Shown in pieces: positions 9,121 to 17,226 of a DNA stretch of 64,000 nucleotides (positions are counted from its first letter, which is position 1; each line of letters opens with the position of its first letter). The notes under the pieces were generated by a model. It was given only the letters and a program-made list of their open reading frames with translations. It had not been told where the DNA came from and did no database searches. Position numbers and translations under genes: made by a program. The DNA is taken from positions 1-64,000 of the forward strand of contig JAJEHF010000207.1 of the NCBI GenBank assembly GCA_022823865.1, read 5' to 3'. The DNA is from Bryobacterales bacterium (GTDB lineage Bacteria > Acidobacteriota > Terriglobia > Bryobacterales > UBA6623).

Positions 9121-9482
9121 TGAGTGCAGACCATGCTCGTTTGCGCGCAGGGTATGCACAGGTCGGCCAGACGTGGTTCGCGTGGGGCCATTCCTGTGCA
9201 TCTTGAGCGTCCCTAGGACCTGTGCGTCGTCCAAGCTAATCTGTTTTCCCAATCATTGCGTAACGGTGGAAGCTGGCACGCGAAATCGACATGGAGAACA
9301 AGTTGGTCTACCTGACGCTCCCTGACGGCGTTGTCCGTACTGCCAAGTACGTCGGCGATCAAGGTTACGTCACGGCGCCTTTTGGGGAAGACGGGCTCCC
9401 TCGATCGGCAGCTTCGGAAGCGATTATTACTACGAGCCGCACCGGATCTTGCCGGCGATCGGTGCCGGGATGACAGTGTCTC

Positions 9483-9758
9483 TCAGGACAATCCCTTGTG
9501 GCGGCGTACGTTGAGGGCCTTCCATTTGAGAAGCGGCTGGGCCTGGATCCGTTGTTGTAGGGTGGTGTCGGCGGTCAAGAGCGCCCCGTGGATTTCCCGT
9601 CGGTCCAACAGCAGATCTAGCGTGGCGCACCTCAGACCAACTAGCATTGAGACCCCGAATCCTAACTCAAGCGCCTGCGCAGCGTTGATAGCGAGACCGC
9701 GGACTGCGGGTATGTTTAAGAGTTCAAGAGTATGAGCCGCCGCGCAATTCAGCGCCAA
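9483..9758 (-). pseudogene. Possible remnant of a PIN-domain toxin (C-terminal part)
   Basis: The 91-residue frame contains INAAQALELGFGVSMLVG and then GALLTADTTLQQRI, which resembles the last third of a PIN/VapC domain (Ala-rich helix, then a buried strand ending in TAD). The N-terminal D-T-S motif and the central acidic residues are absent, and no plausible start lies upstream before the Uma2 gene. I read it as a decayed toxin fragment within the island, with low confidence. The remaining ~360 bp between 9121 and 9482 shows nothing else convincing. Confidence 0.3.
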
Positions 9759-9810
9759 TCCCCAGCTTCGTGGCGGGCGGATCGTATCGCCGAGTGCCTA
9801 GGCCTGGCAG

Positions 9811-10707
9811 CTAGCGGTCACGCTCGGATGGAGTGGTATCGGCCGTGAGGGCGCGGAGCTGCTCCTCCAGCGCACGCACTCGCTCGTCTGCCGCGCTTGC
9901 CGCCTGCTTGGCCGCAATTGCCTCCTGCTCAGCTGCGCTCGCCCGCTCCTCTGCCGCGCTCGCCCGCTGCTTCGCCGCAATTGCCTCCTGCTTTGCCTCA
10001 ATTGCGTTCTGCTTTGCCGCCCGCGCATCACGCTCCGCGATCCGCCTCCGCCGCTCCGCTTCTTCCGGCGCGCCGTCGGTCTCTTCCCCCGTGCGCGGAT
10101 CCCGCAATACTAGCACCGTCGACCGGGCCTGCCTCCGGCTGCGTAACTCCAGCCCCAGCACCCGGCTCCAGTACCGCCGCTCCCCGTCGCTGCTTGCCAC
10201 TGGCGGCACCGGGTCATACTGCCCCCCGCTGGCCTCGTAGCCCTCTAACGCTGACCCCATCAAGGTCCCGTCCGGGTCCAGCCGCCAGTACTCCCGAACC
10301 CCGATCCGGGAGTACTCCTGCGCCTTGTGCTCGGCGTCATTCTCCGCCGTCGACGGCGACGCCACCTCCAGCACGAAATCCGGGGCCTTTCCTTCCTCCC
10401 AGATCCGGTACGTACTGCGGTTCTCAGGGCTCACCCCGAACACCACGAGCACGTCCGGCTGCAGCCAGAGATTGTTATCGTCACGCCGGTAGTACACCGC
10501 CAGTTCCATCGCCACCAGCACGTCGGTGCGGTCCCGGAAGTGGTTCCGCAAGGCTGCCGCCGCTTGCAACACGGCATCGCCGTGCGCGATGCTCTGCGCG
10601 ATCCAATTCCGTTCCGGGTATTCGATCTCGTCCGGCTTCGGAGACGCTTCGGCAACGGCTGTGGCCTGCCCGGAAAGTTCGGTGTCTGGGGCGGTCGTGA
10701 AGGGCAT
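9811..10707 (-). CDS. Uma2-family endonuclease-like protein with heptad coiled-coil tail
   Basis: Residues ~30-190 match the Uma2 (DUF820) PD-(D/E)xK-like nuclease fold. The match includes WLQPDVLVVFG, the segment APDFVLEVASPSTAENDAEHK, and YSRIGVREYWRLDPDG. The likely catalytic set is the Asp of PDV, the Glu of VLEV and a downstream Lys. After residue ~215 the protein becomes a regular seven-residue repeat (AIEAKQE, AIAAKQR, ASAAEER, ASAAEQE, AIAAKQA), encoded by a 21-nt DNA repeat, which should form a coiled coil. Uma2 proteins are numerous in some lineages and their role is unsettled; nuclease activity is inferred from the fold. The gene lies directly behind a truncated abiEii. Confidence 0.85.
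   Translation of the reverse strand: MPFTTAPDTELSGQATAVAEASPKPDEIEYPERNWIAQSIAHGDAVLQAAAALRNHFRDRTDVLVAMELAVYYRRDDNNLWLQPDVLVVFGVSPENRSTYRIWEEGKAPDFVLEVASPSTAENDAEHKAQEYSRIGVREYWRLDPDGTLMGSALEGYEASGGQYDPVPPVASSDGERRYWSRVLGLELRSRRQARSTVLVLRDPRTGEETDGAPEEAERRRRIAERDARAAKQNAIEAKQEAIAAKQRASAAEERASAAEQEAIAAKQAASAADERVRALEEQLRALTADTTPSERDR
9876..10020 (-). repeat. 21-nt tandem minisatellite encoding a heptad coiled coil
   Basis: Within the 3' part of the Uma2 gene, seven-codon units recur about seven times with variations on A-I-A-A-K-Q-x and A-S-A-A-E-x-x. The DNA shows matching 21-bp periodicity (GCCGCAATTGCCTCCTGCTT recurs with small changes). Copy number could change by slippage without breaking the frame. 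Confidence 0.8.
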
Positions 10708-10788
10708 CTCACAGCGGGCAGCGCACGCACACGCCGCCCGGAGATGATACTAGCACCGTGTCAGGGCGCGTCCACGGACCCGCCGCTG

Positions 10789-11013
10789 TCATGCACCGAT
10801 GTAGTTGAGGTCGATGTCTGCCGACAACCTCGGGTGGCTGAGGACGAACAGGTTCAAGGCGGTGCCCCCCTTCAATACCCACTTCCCCCTCAGCGACGGG
10901 TGTGAATTCAGGACGTTCAGAAGATGCGCTAGATGGAGAACCTTGTCTACCGTACCCTCGTCGAACCCGTCGGGTCTGGCGATACTGAGGATTTCCGCTA
11001 GGGAGAATCTCAC
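10789..11013 (-). pseudogene. abiEii: AbiEii-type nucleotidyltransferase toxin, truncated after the active-site core
   Basis: Only 74 residues remain, against ~250-300 usual for AbiEii/AbiGii toxins. They include the first nucleotidyltransferase block, KGGTALNLF, and the catalytic-type D-x-D in RLSADIDLNYIG. A stop codon (TGA) follows immediately, and the downstream DNA shows no continuation before the Uma2 gene at 10707. The GTG start overlaps the antitoxin stop by 4 bp (GTGA), the normal coupled layout of type IV abiE systems. The product lacks the C-terminal fold and the rest of the active site, so I infer a dead toxin. Confidence 0.78.
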
Positions 11014-11846
11014 AGCATTTCCCCCCAGGACCGATCTAGGATTTTGGCTGGGATCATGAGGTTCCAGCGCTTGACCCAGCGGCAGCCTTTGGGTCGGCCG
11101 CGTGTCAGGTAGTGTGGCCGGCGCGGACAGAGTTCGCGCAGCGCCTCGAGATGTGCCTCTTCCACCATCAACGGCTTGCGCTGCTGCTCCAGGAAGAATC
11201 CCACCTTGGCGGCGGTAGTCGCGTTCCCCAGCAGTCGGGTGTAGGCGATGACCTGATCGAGGTCAAAGAACTCCACGGACTCCAGTGACCGCCAGATCTC
11301 CTCCCAGCCTCCGGACAACTCCGGCCGGTCCAGCACATCCACCAGAGTGCGCTCGTGGTTAGTCACCCGTAGTGCTACGCCAGAGCGATCGTGGCGGGTG
11401 ACCCCGAACATCGCCTCGCCCTTCGCCAAGAGCGGCAGTGGTGTGAGCGCACCCCGGAACTCGTGCGACTGGAACGTGAGCGGGAGCGACCTGCCCGCCG
11501 AGACATATACCAGCTGCCAATGGGCCGAGTAGGCCCTGCCGTGGAATTCCAAGGCCGTGTGATACGCCAGCACGGAGTCCTCGGTCATCTTGGCCGCCAC
11601 CAAGTACGGATCGACCGTCATGGAGGCCGCGTCCATGCCCCAGGGCACGGTCGCATATAGGCCGCGACGCACTCGAAGGATGCGGCCCTGGTTGCGGTGA
11701 TAGGCCAGCAGAGAGTTGCGTGTGTTCGTGTTGCGCGATCCGCGATCGTGCAGATAGCGGTCCAACTCGTCGACCGTAAACACAGGGTGCCGTTCCACGA
11801 AGCGATTGAGCCTGACGGGACCGTTAGTTTGATGATCGGCCGACAT
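11010..11846 (-). CDS. abiEi: AbiEi-family antitoxin/transcriptional repressor
   Basis: The protein is ~278 residues. It has an N-terminal winged-helix segment (FTVDELDRYLHDRGSRNTNTRNSLLAYHRNQGRILRVRRGLYATVP) as in AbiEi antitoxins. A C-terminal antitoxin/NERD-like region follows (LAYHTALEFHGRAYS, RVTNHERTLVDVLDRPELSGGWEEIW). In characterised type IV systems AbiEi represses its own promoter and neutralises the AbiEii nucleotidyltransferase. The gene appears intact while its partner is truncated. Either ATG 11846 or the adjacent GTG 11849 could start translation; both lie just behind a promoter with almost no leader. Confidence 0.86.
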   Translation of the reverse strand: MSADHQTNGPVRLNRFVERHPVFTVDELDRYLHDRGSRNTNTRNSLLAYHRNQGRILRVRRGLYATVPWGMDAASMTVDPYLVAAKMTEDSVLAYHTALEFHGRAYSAHWQLVYVSAGRSLPLTFQSHEFRGALTPLPLLAKGEAMFGVTRHDRSGVALRVTNHERTLVDVLDRPELSGGWEEIWRSLESVEFFDLDQVIAYTRLLGNATTAAKVGFFLEQQRKPLMVEEAHLEALRELCPRRPHYLTRGRPKGCRWVKRWNLMIPAKILDRSWGEML

Positions 11847-11856
11847 CACACTAGTT

Positions 11857-11885
11857 AATTTAGTGGTTTTTAGTTAATTTGTCAA
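11857..11885 (-). promoter_or_regulatory. Sigma-70-like promoter of abiE with two direct operator repeats
   Basis: On the minus strand a perfect -35 TTGACA (11885-11880), a 17-bp spacer and a -10-like TAAATT (11862-11857) precede abiEi. The -10 ends about 10 bp before the start codon, so the mRNA would be nearly leaderless. The 10-mer TAGTTAATTT occurs at 11852-11861 and 11871-11880, overlapping both promoter boxes. This fits autoregulation by AbiEi. Confidence 0.65.
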
Positions 11886-11955
11886 AAAAGGATTTGGCGA
11901 AATGTCGAAACACAAGGCAGGTTGCTCTGGGTCTCTGACCTGAAACACCATCATC

Positions 11956-12281
11956 CTATTGTTCCGTCGGCTGACGTTCTACGTAGCTGACCGCTGCGCG
12001 AGCAAGCAAACTGGACCGGGTTTCGCCCTTTCGCGCCGCCGCCTCGCCCACGATTGCCAGAACGTGCGCTGGACCGTGATGTTGATCCGCCTCGTCTTAC
12101 TCCAGCTTGGAGGCATCGACATTCACGAGCGCCCAGATGCCACCCTTGGAATGCTCACTCGCTCCGTGCGTTTCGAGCGATTCCCTTGCGGGTATGGATT
12201 CTCCGTCCATCAGCAGTCCCTCCAGATGGCAGGAGGTGGCCTCTTGAGCAGATTCGACAGCTTCCTCAAGCGTATCGCCGG
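11956..12281 (-). pseudogene. hicB: hicB antitoxin remnant: N-terminus missing and two frameshifts
   Basis: Reading the minus strand from 12281 gives GDTLEEAVESAQEA and then HLEGLLMDGESIP, ending GGIWALVNVDASKLE. This is the typical second half of a HicB with an internal linker. The frame then hits a stop. A second frame continues with KTRRINIT and a third with VLAIVGEAAARKGETRSS, LLARAAVSYV, ending at a TAG at 11956. The latter parts are the expected DNA-binding C-terminus. The missing N-terminal third is cut off exactly where the second copy of the FG-GAP 3' end begins (12276). Neither frameshift is an isolated ambiguous base run. Confidence 0.75.
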
Positions 12282-12454
12282 ACGGTGACGCGTAGCGGAA
12301 GTTACTTGGCTGCTCGGGACCCCCGAGGGTTCTTCGGAACTGGCCAGCGGCGGGTACCGGAAAGCCTGACCGTGACTTGGCCGAGCGGAGCTGTGTCGAG
12401 GTACGAGGATCTGCAAGCCAACGCGGTGAACGTGATCTCAGAGACGCCCGGCTG
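12276..12454 (+). repeat. Direct repeat, copy 2: displaced 3' end of an FG-GAP/ASPIC gene
   Basis: This segment matches 8926-9104 with no indels. It still reads as ASPIC/UnbV C-terminus (VTRSGSYLAARDPRGFFGTG, SLTVTWPSGAVSRYEDLQA) and runs to a stop codon at 12471-12473. No upstream part of the gene is present: the match stops abruptly at 12276 inside a broken hicB. Confidence 0.85.
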
Positions 12455-12473
12455 TAGCCCGGTTCCCCGCTGA
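12276..12473 (+). pseudogene. FG-GAP/ASPIC gene 3' fragment
   Basis: Only the last ~65 codons of a CRTAC/ASPIC protein remain, in frame to a stop, with no start or signal peptide. Most differences from the intact gene keep the protein family pattern, so this fragment was once part of a functional gene. It is either the original 3' end displaced by an insertion or the relic of a paralogue. Confidence 0.8.
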
Positions 12474-12574
12474 ATGCCCCTTGCTCTGTTGCGGGCGCGG
12501 AGGATTCGCTTGCGCCGAGCCGCGGTCAGCTTGGTAGACTCTGGTTCGCTTCGCTGATCGCGAGTTGAACCGTC

Positions 12575-14017
12575 ATGCAGTTGATCGCCCGATGCGCCAT
12601 CTTGGCCGGAGTCCTCACTGGCTTGCTCCCGGCTGCCACTCCTCCCCCCAACGTGATCGTGGTTCTGGTAGACGACTTGGGCTGGATGGACTTGGGCTGC
12701 CAGGGCTCTGACTTCTACCGCACGCCGAACATCGACCGCTTGGCTGCAACGGGCATGCGGTTTACCGATGGCTACGCCTCGTGTGCGGTCTGTTCGCCGA
12801 CGCGGGCCGCCTTGATGACCGGACGGTCGCCGGCCAGGCTCGGCATCACTGATTGGATCCGCGCCGAGTTCCAGCTCACCGCGCGCCAGTGGCCTAACGT
12901 CAGGGACAGGTTCGGCTACCACCGCACGGGTAGCGCCGACCGTGAATTGCTCACGCCCGTGAATGAGCTGCAGCTGCCACACAGCGAGATCACGCTGGCT
13001 GAGTTGCTCAAGCCGATCGGGTACGCCAGCGCATTCATCGGGAAGTGGCACTTGGGAGGACGGGGCCACTTGCCGGTCGACCAGGGCTTCGACGAGAACT
13101 ATGGCGGATGGGACTATGGACAGCCGCCGTCGTACTTCGACCCGTTCGTGGAGCTACCGCGGTTGCCGATGGGCATCCCAACGCTCGCGCCGCGGCAGCC
13201 TGGAGAGTATCTGACGGATCGCGAGGCAGACGAGGCCGTCGCGTTCATCGAGCGCAACAAGGAACGGCCGTTCCTGCTGTATTTGTCGCACTACGCGGTG
13301 CATACGCCGATTCAGGCCAAAGAGGACTTGATTGAGCAACACGAGCGTCGCCGGGATGGCCAAGGGCAGGACGATGCTGTCTACGCGGCCATGGTGCATA
13401 GCGTGGATGACGCCATGGGGAGGTTGCTCGAGACCCTCGACCGAACCGGTCTCGCTGATCGCACATTGATAGTGTTCACAGGCGACAACGGCGGGCTTGA
13501 CCGTCAGGGCCGCCCGACCGAGAACGCTCCGTTGCGCAGCGGTAAGGGATATGCCTACGAAGGCGGGCTGCGAACGCCATGGATCGTGCGCTGGCCGGGT
13601 GTCACCGAGGCCGGAGCGGTCTCCCCGGAGCCGGTTGCCAGCATTGATCTATTGCCCACGATTGCCGCAGCTGTCGGAACCAGGCCACCCGCCGACCGGG
13701 AGATCGATGGCATTGACCTGGGCCCGGCCCTGCGGGGCGGCAAACTCCCTGAGCGGGCGCTCTTGTGGCACTTCCCGCACTACCGGCACGGCCCGGGCCA
13801 CGATCCGTACTCAGTGGTGCGCAAGGGAGACTGGAAACTGATCCGCTTCTACGATCCGGCCAAGACCGAACTCTACAATCTTGCCGACGACCTCGGCGAA
13901 GCCAACGATCTGGCAGCCTCGGAACAGGATCGGGCCGGCCAGCTCTCAGCCCTATTGGACGAGGGTCTCGAAGCCGTCCGCGCACGAATGCCGATCGCGA
14001 CGCAACAGGCCCCGTGA
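12575..14017 (+). CDS. Sulfatase (formylglycine type), exported
   Basis: This 480-residue protein begins with a signal peptide (MQLIARCAILAGVLTGLLPAA). It then shows the alkaline-phosphatase-fold sulfatase pattern: metal site NVIVVLVDDLGWMDLG (Asp33-Asp34) and the formylglycine motif CSPTRAALMTGR with the modified Cys at residue 73. Further matches are IGKWHLGG, and the second metal site FTGDNGG. It should remove sulfate esters from a glycan or small molecule in the periplasm or outside. Conversion of Cys to formylglycine needs a separate enzyme that is not in this window. The gene follows directly after the accessory island. Confidence 0.93.
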   Translation: MQLIARCAILAGVLTGLLPAATPPPNVIVVLVDDLGWMDLGCQGSDFYRTPNIDRLAATGMRFTDGYASCAVCSPTRAALMTGRSPARLGITDWIRAEFQLTARQWPNVRDRFGYHRTGSADRELLTPVNELQLPHSEITLAELLKPIGYASAFIGKWHLGGRGHLPVDQGFDENYGGWDYGQPPSYFDPFVELPRLPMGIPTLAPRQPGEYLTDREADEAVAFIERNKERPFLLYLSHYAVHTPIQAKEDLIEQHERRRDGQGQDDAVYAAMVHSVDDAMGRLLETLDRTGLADRTLIVFTGDNGGLDRQGRPTENAPLRSGKGYAYEGGLRTPWIVRWPGVTEAGAVSPEPVASIDLLPTIAAAVGTRPPADREIDGIDLGPALRGGKLPERALLWHFPHYRHGPGHDPYSVVRKGDWKLIRFYDPAKTELYNLADDLGEANDLAASEQDRAGQLSALLDEGLEAVRARMPIATQQAP

Positions 14018-14018
14018 T

Positions 14019-15398
14019 TCAGCTGCCCTCGGCTTGTCCGAGCAACTCGAGGAAACGGCCGGTCGATGCGATGCCCATGTGAAAATTCCGCAGGCTGAAC
14101 TTCTCGTTGGGCGCGTGTAGCGCGTCATCAGGCAGTCCGTAGCCCATCAGCGCAGTCGGTATGCCCAAGTGCTCCTGGAAGTCGCCCACCACGGGGATGG
14201 ACCCGCCGGAGCGGATGAATACTGTCTCGCTCCCCCACACCTCTCCCAGCGCTCGGGCAGCGGTCGTAATGGCCGGGTGATCCGTCGGCGCGAGCGTGGC
14301 CGGGGCCGTGTGGATCAGGCGCACCTTGACCTCGATGCCAGCCGGGGCGTTCGCGGCGGCGAAGTCTTGCATGAGACGCAGGATCTCTTCCGGATTCTGG
14401 TCGGGGACCAGCCTCGCGCTGACCTTGGCCGTTGCGCTCGCGGGGATCACCGTCTTGGCGCCCGGTCCCATGAATCCTCCCGGAATGCCGTGAACCTCGA
14501 ACGTAGGCCTTGCGCCGACGCGCTCGAATACGCTGTAGCCAGGCTCGCCGGTAAGCGTCGAAGCGCCGACCTCCGTGCGCCTGTAGCTGTCTTCGTCGAA
14601 CGGGATGCCGTCCCAGCTGGCCTTCTCTGCCGCTGAGGGCTCTTGGACCCGGTCGTAGAAGCCCGGAATCAGCACGCGGCCGCTTGCGTCCTTGCACTTG
14701 GCCAGCAGCTCGACGAGTCCGAAGACGGCGTTTGGAGCGACCCCGCCGAAGAGGCCCGAGTGCAGGTCGCTCTCGGCGCCCTTGGCGAGCCACTCGGTAT
14801 AGACCATGCCGCGCAGGCCGGTGCAGATGGTCGGGGTTTCCGGCGCATACATCGCCGTGTCGGAGACTAGCGCCGCGTCCGCGGCCAGCCGTTCTTTGTT
14901 GGAAGCGACGTAATTGGCAATCATTTCGCCGCCCACTTCTTCTTCGCCCTCGATCAAGAACTTCACGTTGACCGGGAGCTCCCCGTGAGCCTGACGAAGA
15001 GCTTCCAGAGCCTTGATGTTGGCCAAGACCTGGCCTTTGTCGTCGGAGGCGCCGCGAGCATACACTTGGCCGTTTCGCACCGTGGGTTCGAACGGGGGCG
15101 AGTCCCACTCATCCAACGGGTCGACCGGCTGCACGTCGTAGTGGCCGTACAGCAGGATGGTGGGCTTGCCAGTGGCGCCAAGCCATTCGCCGTACACCAG
15201 AGGATGCCCGCTGCCCTCGATCAATTCCACCGATTCGAGGCCCGCTTGACAGAGTTGCTGCTTGGCGAATTCGGCGGCCCGACCAATGTCGGGCTTGTGC
15301 TCAGGCAGGGTGCTGATACTGGGGATGCGAACGAAATCGAACAGCTCGTCCTCAAAGCGCGAGCGTTGCCGATCCGCGAAGTCTGAGAAGGATGGCAT
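14019..15398 (-). CDS. M20-family metallopeptidase (dipeptidase)
   Basis: This 459-residue protein matches M20 dipeptidases of the CNDP/ArgE-like group. It contains the first zinc ligand block YGHYDVQP, the bridging Asp block GASDDKGQ, the catalytic Glu pair in EGEEEVGGE, and the dimerisation-domain segment GMVYTEWLAKGAESDLHSG. The final His ligand lies near the C-terminus (ALHAPNEKFSLRN). No signal peptide is seen, so it is probably cytoplasmic and hydrolyses dipeptides. The stop codon lies 2 bp from the stop of the convergent sulfatase. Confidence 0.92.
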   Translation of the reverse strand: MPSFSDFADRQRSRFEDELFDFVRIPSISTLPEHKPDIGRAAEFAKQQLCQAGLESVELIEGSGHPLVYGEWLGATGKPTILLYGHYDVQPVDPLDEWDSPPFEPTVRNGQVYARGASDDKGQVLANIKALEALRQAHGELPVNVKFLIEGEEEVGGEMIANYVASNKERLAADAALVSDTAMYAPETPTICTGLRGMVYTEWLAKGAESDLHSGLFGGVAPNAVFGLVELLAKCKDASGRVLIPGFYDRVQEPSAAEKASWDGIPFDEDSYRRTEVGASTLTGEPGYSVFERVGARPTFEVHGIPGGFMGPGAKTVIPASATAKVSARLVPDQNPEEILRLMQDFAAANAPAGIEVKVRLIHTAPATLAPTDHPAITTAARALGEVWGSETVFIRSGGSIPVVGDFQEHLGIPTALMGYGLPDDALHAPNEKFSLRNFHMGIASTGRFLELLGQAEGS

Positions 15399-15612
15399 GA
15401 ATTCTCAGGATACCGGTCGTTTCGATTCAAGCCGCGTTCGACGGGGCTCGGGCTGCGCAGTTTTGGTGTGCCTAGGGCTGCCGATCCGCGCTTGACCGGC
15501 TTCATCGCTCCATAGACCGCTCAACTCGGCCCGTGCTCGGTGAAGGCCGTCTCGAAGAGTGACGGCACGGTGCCGCTCCCGGCGGGCGTGCCAAGATGGG
15601 ACTCGTACCTGC

Positions 15613-16686
15613 ATGAAGACCGCCATCATCGGCTTGCCCCAAGTCGGCAAGACATCGCTGTTCAAGATTCTTACCGGCGTTGCGGCAGAGAGCAGGGTAG
15701 GAGCCACCAAGGTCCAGCTTGGGATCGCTAGGGTGCCGGACGCCCGGCTTGATGCCTTAGCCGAGACCTTCGAGCCTCGCAAGGTCACGCCTGCCACGGT
15801 GGAATACGCCGATATGCCCGGGCTCTCGCGAGAGGCGCTGCGCGAGCCGAGCTACATCGGCAGCCTGCGGACGGTCGATGCCTTCGCCCATGTCCTGCGG
15901 CTGTTTGACGACGACACCGTCATGCATGTCGAGGGCAGTCTGGACCCATTGCGAGATTGGGCCAACATCGACCTCGAACTCGTGTTGAATGATCTACAGG
16001 TGGTGGAAAACCGCCTCGCGCGTCTGACCAAGGATCTCAAGCGGGGCAGAGATGCGAACCTGCAGGCAGAACAGGACCTGCTACAGCAGTGCCGCGCATG
16101 GCTGGAACAGGAACAGCCGCTCCGCCAAATGGAATTGGGCGCCGATCAGTCCAAGCTCCTCAAGGGTTTTCAGTTCCTGTCCGAGAAGCCGATGCTGCTC
16201 GTGCTCAATATCGGCGAGGAGCGGACGGACGAAATGGAGCAATTGCAAGCCCGGTACGAGGCCGAGCTTGTTCAGGGGCGCAAGAACCTGGCGCTCTCTA
16301 CCGTTTGCGGCAGTGTCGAATCGGAGCTGGTGGATCTCGACGAGGACGATCGCCAAGAGTATCTCGAAAGCTACGGGCTTGCGAGTTCAGGCATCGAACG
16401 TCTCGTGGCGGCGACCTACGATCTGCTGGGGCTGATGTCGTTTCTCACGGCCGGAGAAACCGAGTGTCGCGCTTGGACCATTCGGCGGGGAGCCACCGCC
16501 GTCTTGGCCGCGGGCACGGTCCATACCGACTTCGCCAAGCGCTTCATCCGGGCGGAGACGATCCAGTGGGACGCTCTCGTCTCGCACGGCGGCTATACCA
16601 AGGCCAAGGAAAGCGGCGAGTTACGCCTTGAGGGCAAGGACTATGTCGTCCAAGACGGGGACGTTCTGGTGTTCCGGCACGGATGA
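15613..16686 (+). CDS. ychF: YchF/Obg-family ribosome-associated ATPase
   Basis: The start at 15613 gives MKTAIIGLPQVGKTSLFKIL with the P-loop at residues 7-14. The switch II DMPGL follows at about residue 65, then the helical coiled-coil insertion (~115-190). The nucleotide-specificity segment LVLNIGEE departs from NKxD, as expected for this ATP-preferring subfamily. The C-terminal TGS domain ends VVQDGDVLVFRHG. At 357 residues it is close to the usual ~363. YchF binds ribosomes and acts in translation and stress responses. A longer upstream frame to 15559 lacks conservation. Confidence 0.93.
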   Translation: MKTAIIGLPQVGKTSLFKILTGVAAESRVGATKVQLGIARVPDARLDALAETFEPRKVTPATVEYADMPGLSREALREPSYIGSLRTVDAFAHVLRLFDDDTVMHVEGSLDPLRDWANIDLELVLNDLQVVENRLARLTKDLKRGRDANLQAEQDLLQQCRAWLEQEQPLRQMELGADQSKLLKGFQFLSEKPMLLVLNIGEERTDEMEQLQARYEAELVQGRKNLALSTVCGSVESELVDLDEDDRQEYLESYGLASSGIERLVAATYDLLGLMSFLTAGETECRAWTIRRGATAVLAAGTVHTDFAKRFIRAETIQWDALVSHGGYTKAKESGELRLEGKDYVVQDGDVLVFRHG

Positions 16687-16707
16687 CACGGTTGTCAACC
16701 GCGCAGC

Positions 16708-17226
16708 TCAGCGCGGGTCGCGGACGAAACCGTCCCGGTTCGGCATGACGACCTGGGGCAGGCTCTCGCGATCTAATACATCGTCCTCGCCCACTAACCC
16801 GTTCAAGTACAGGACGTATGCGGTCACGGCGTAGACTTGGTCCGCGGTCAACGTCCCAGGCTCTTCGAACGGCATTGCCCGGCGCGTGTAGTCGAACAAT
16901 GTTGTAGCGTACGGCCAGTAGCTGCCAACCGTCTTGACCGGCGGAGTCTCCTTGAGCTGTTCAGGATTGCCTATCAGTGCGGCATGGTCGCCACCCACGC
17001 CCTCTTCGCCGTGGCATTCCTTGCAGCGCACTTCGTAAACCTGTGCGCCGTCCTTTGCCGTGCCGCTGCCCTCAGGCAGCTCGTGCCCTTCCGGGCCAAT
17101 CGTCACATCCCAAGCGGCAACTTCTTCCGCACTGGCCGGGCGTCCCACTCCGTAGGACTGGGCTGAGACCACAGCCGCTCCCAGGCCGAGCAGAATCGAG
17201 ACCGACAGCAAACTAGGCTTCAGCAT
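16708..17226 (-). CDS. Exported monoheme cytochrome c, likely electron acceptor of the SoxC-like enzyme
   Basis: This 172-residue protein has a signal peptide (MLKPSLLSVSILLGLGAAVVSA) and one heme-binding C-x-x-C-H (CKECH at about residue 69). The axial Met is probably the one in RRAMPFEEPG. The sequence resembles cytochromes paired with SoxC/SorA molybdoenzymes. It starts 14 bp inside the end of the upstream molybdoenzyme gene, so the two are translationally linked. I infer that it carries electrons from sulfite (or sulfane sulfur) oxidation in the periplasm. Confidence 0.87.
   Translation of the reverse strand: MLKPSLLSVSILLGLGAAVVSAQSYGVGRPASAEEVAAWDVTIGPEGHELPEGSGTAKDGAQVYEVRCKECHGEEGVGGDHAALIGNPEQLKETPPVKTVGSYWPYATTLFDYTRRAMPFEEPGTLTADQVYAVTAYVLYLNGLVGEDDVLDRESLPQVVMPNRDGFVRDPR

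Noticed and set aside
9291-9473. 60-codon frame (MENKLVYLTLPDGVVRT...)
   Set aside because: The first half looks protein-like, but there is no ribosome site, no recognisable family, and the end is Arg/Ser-rich; kept out as unsupported.
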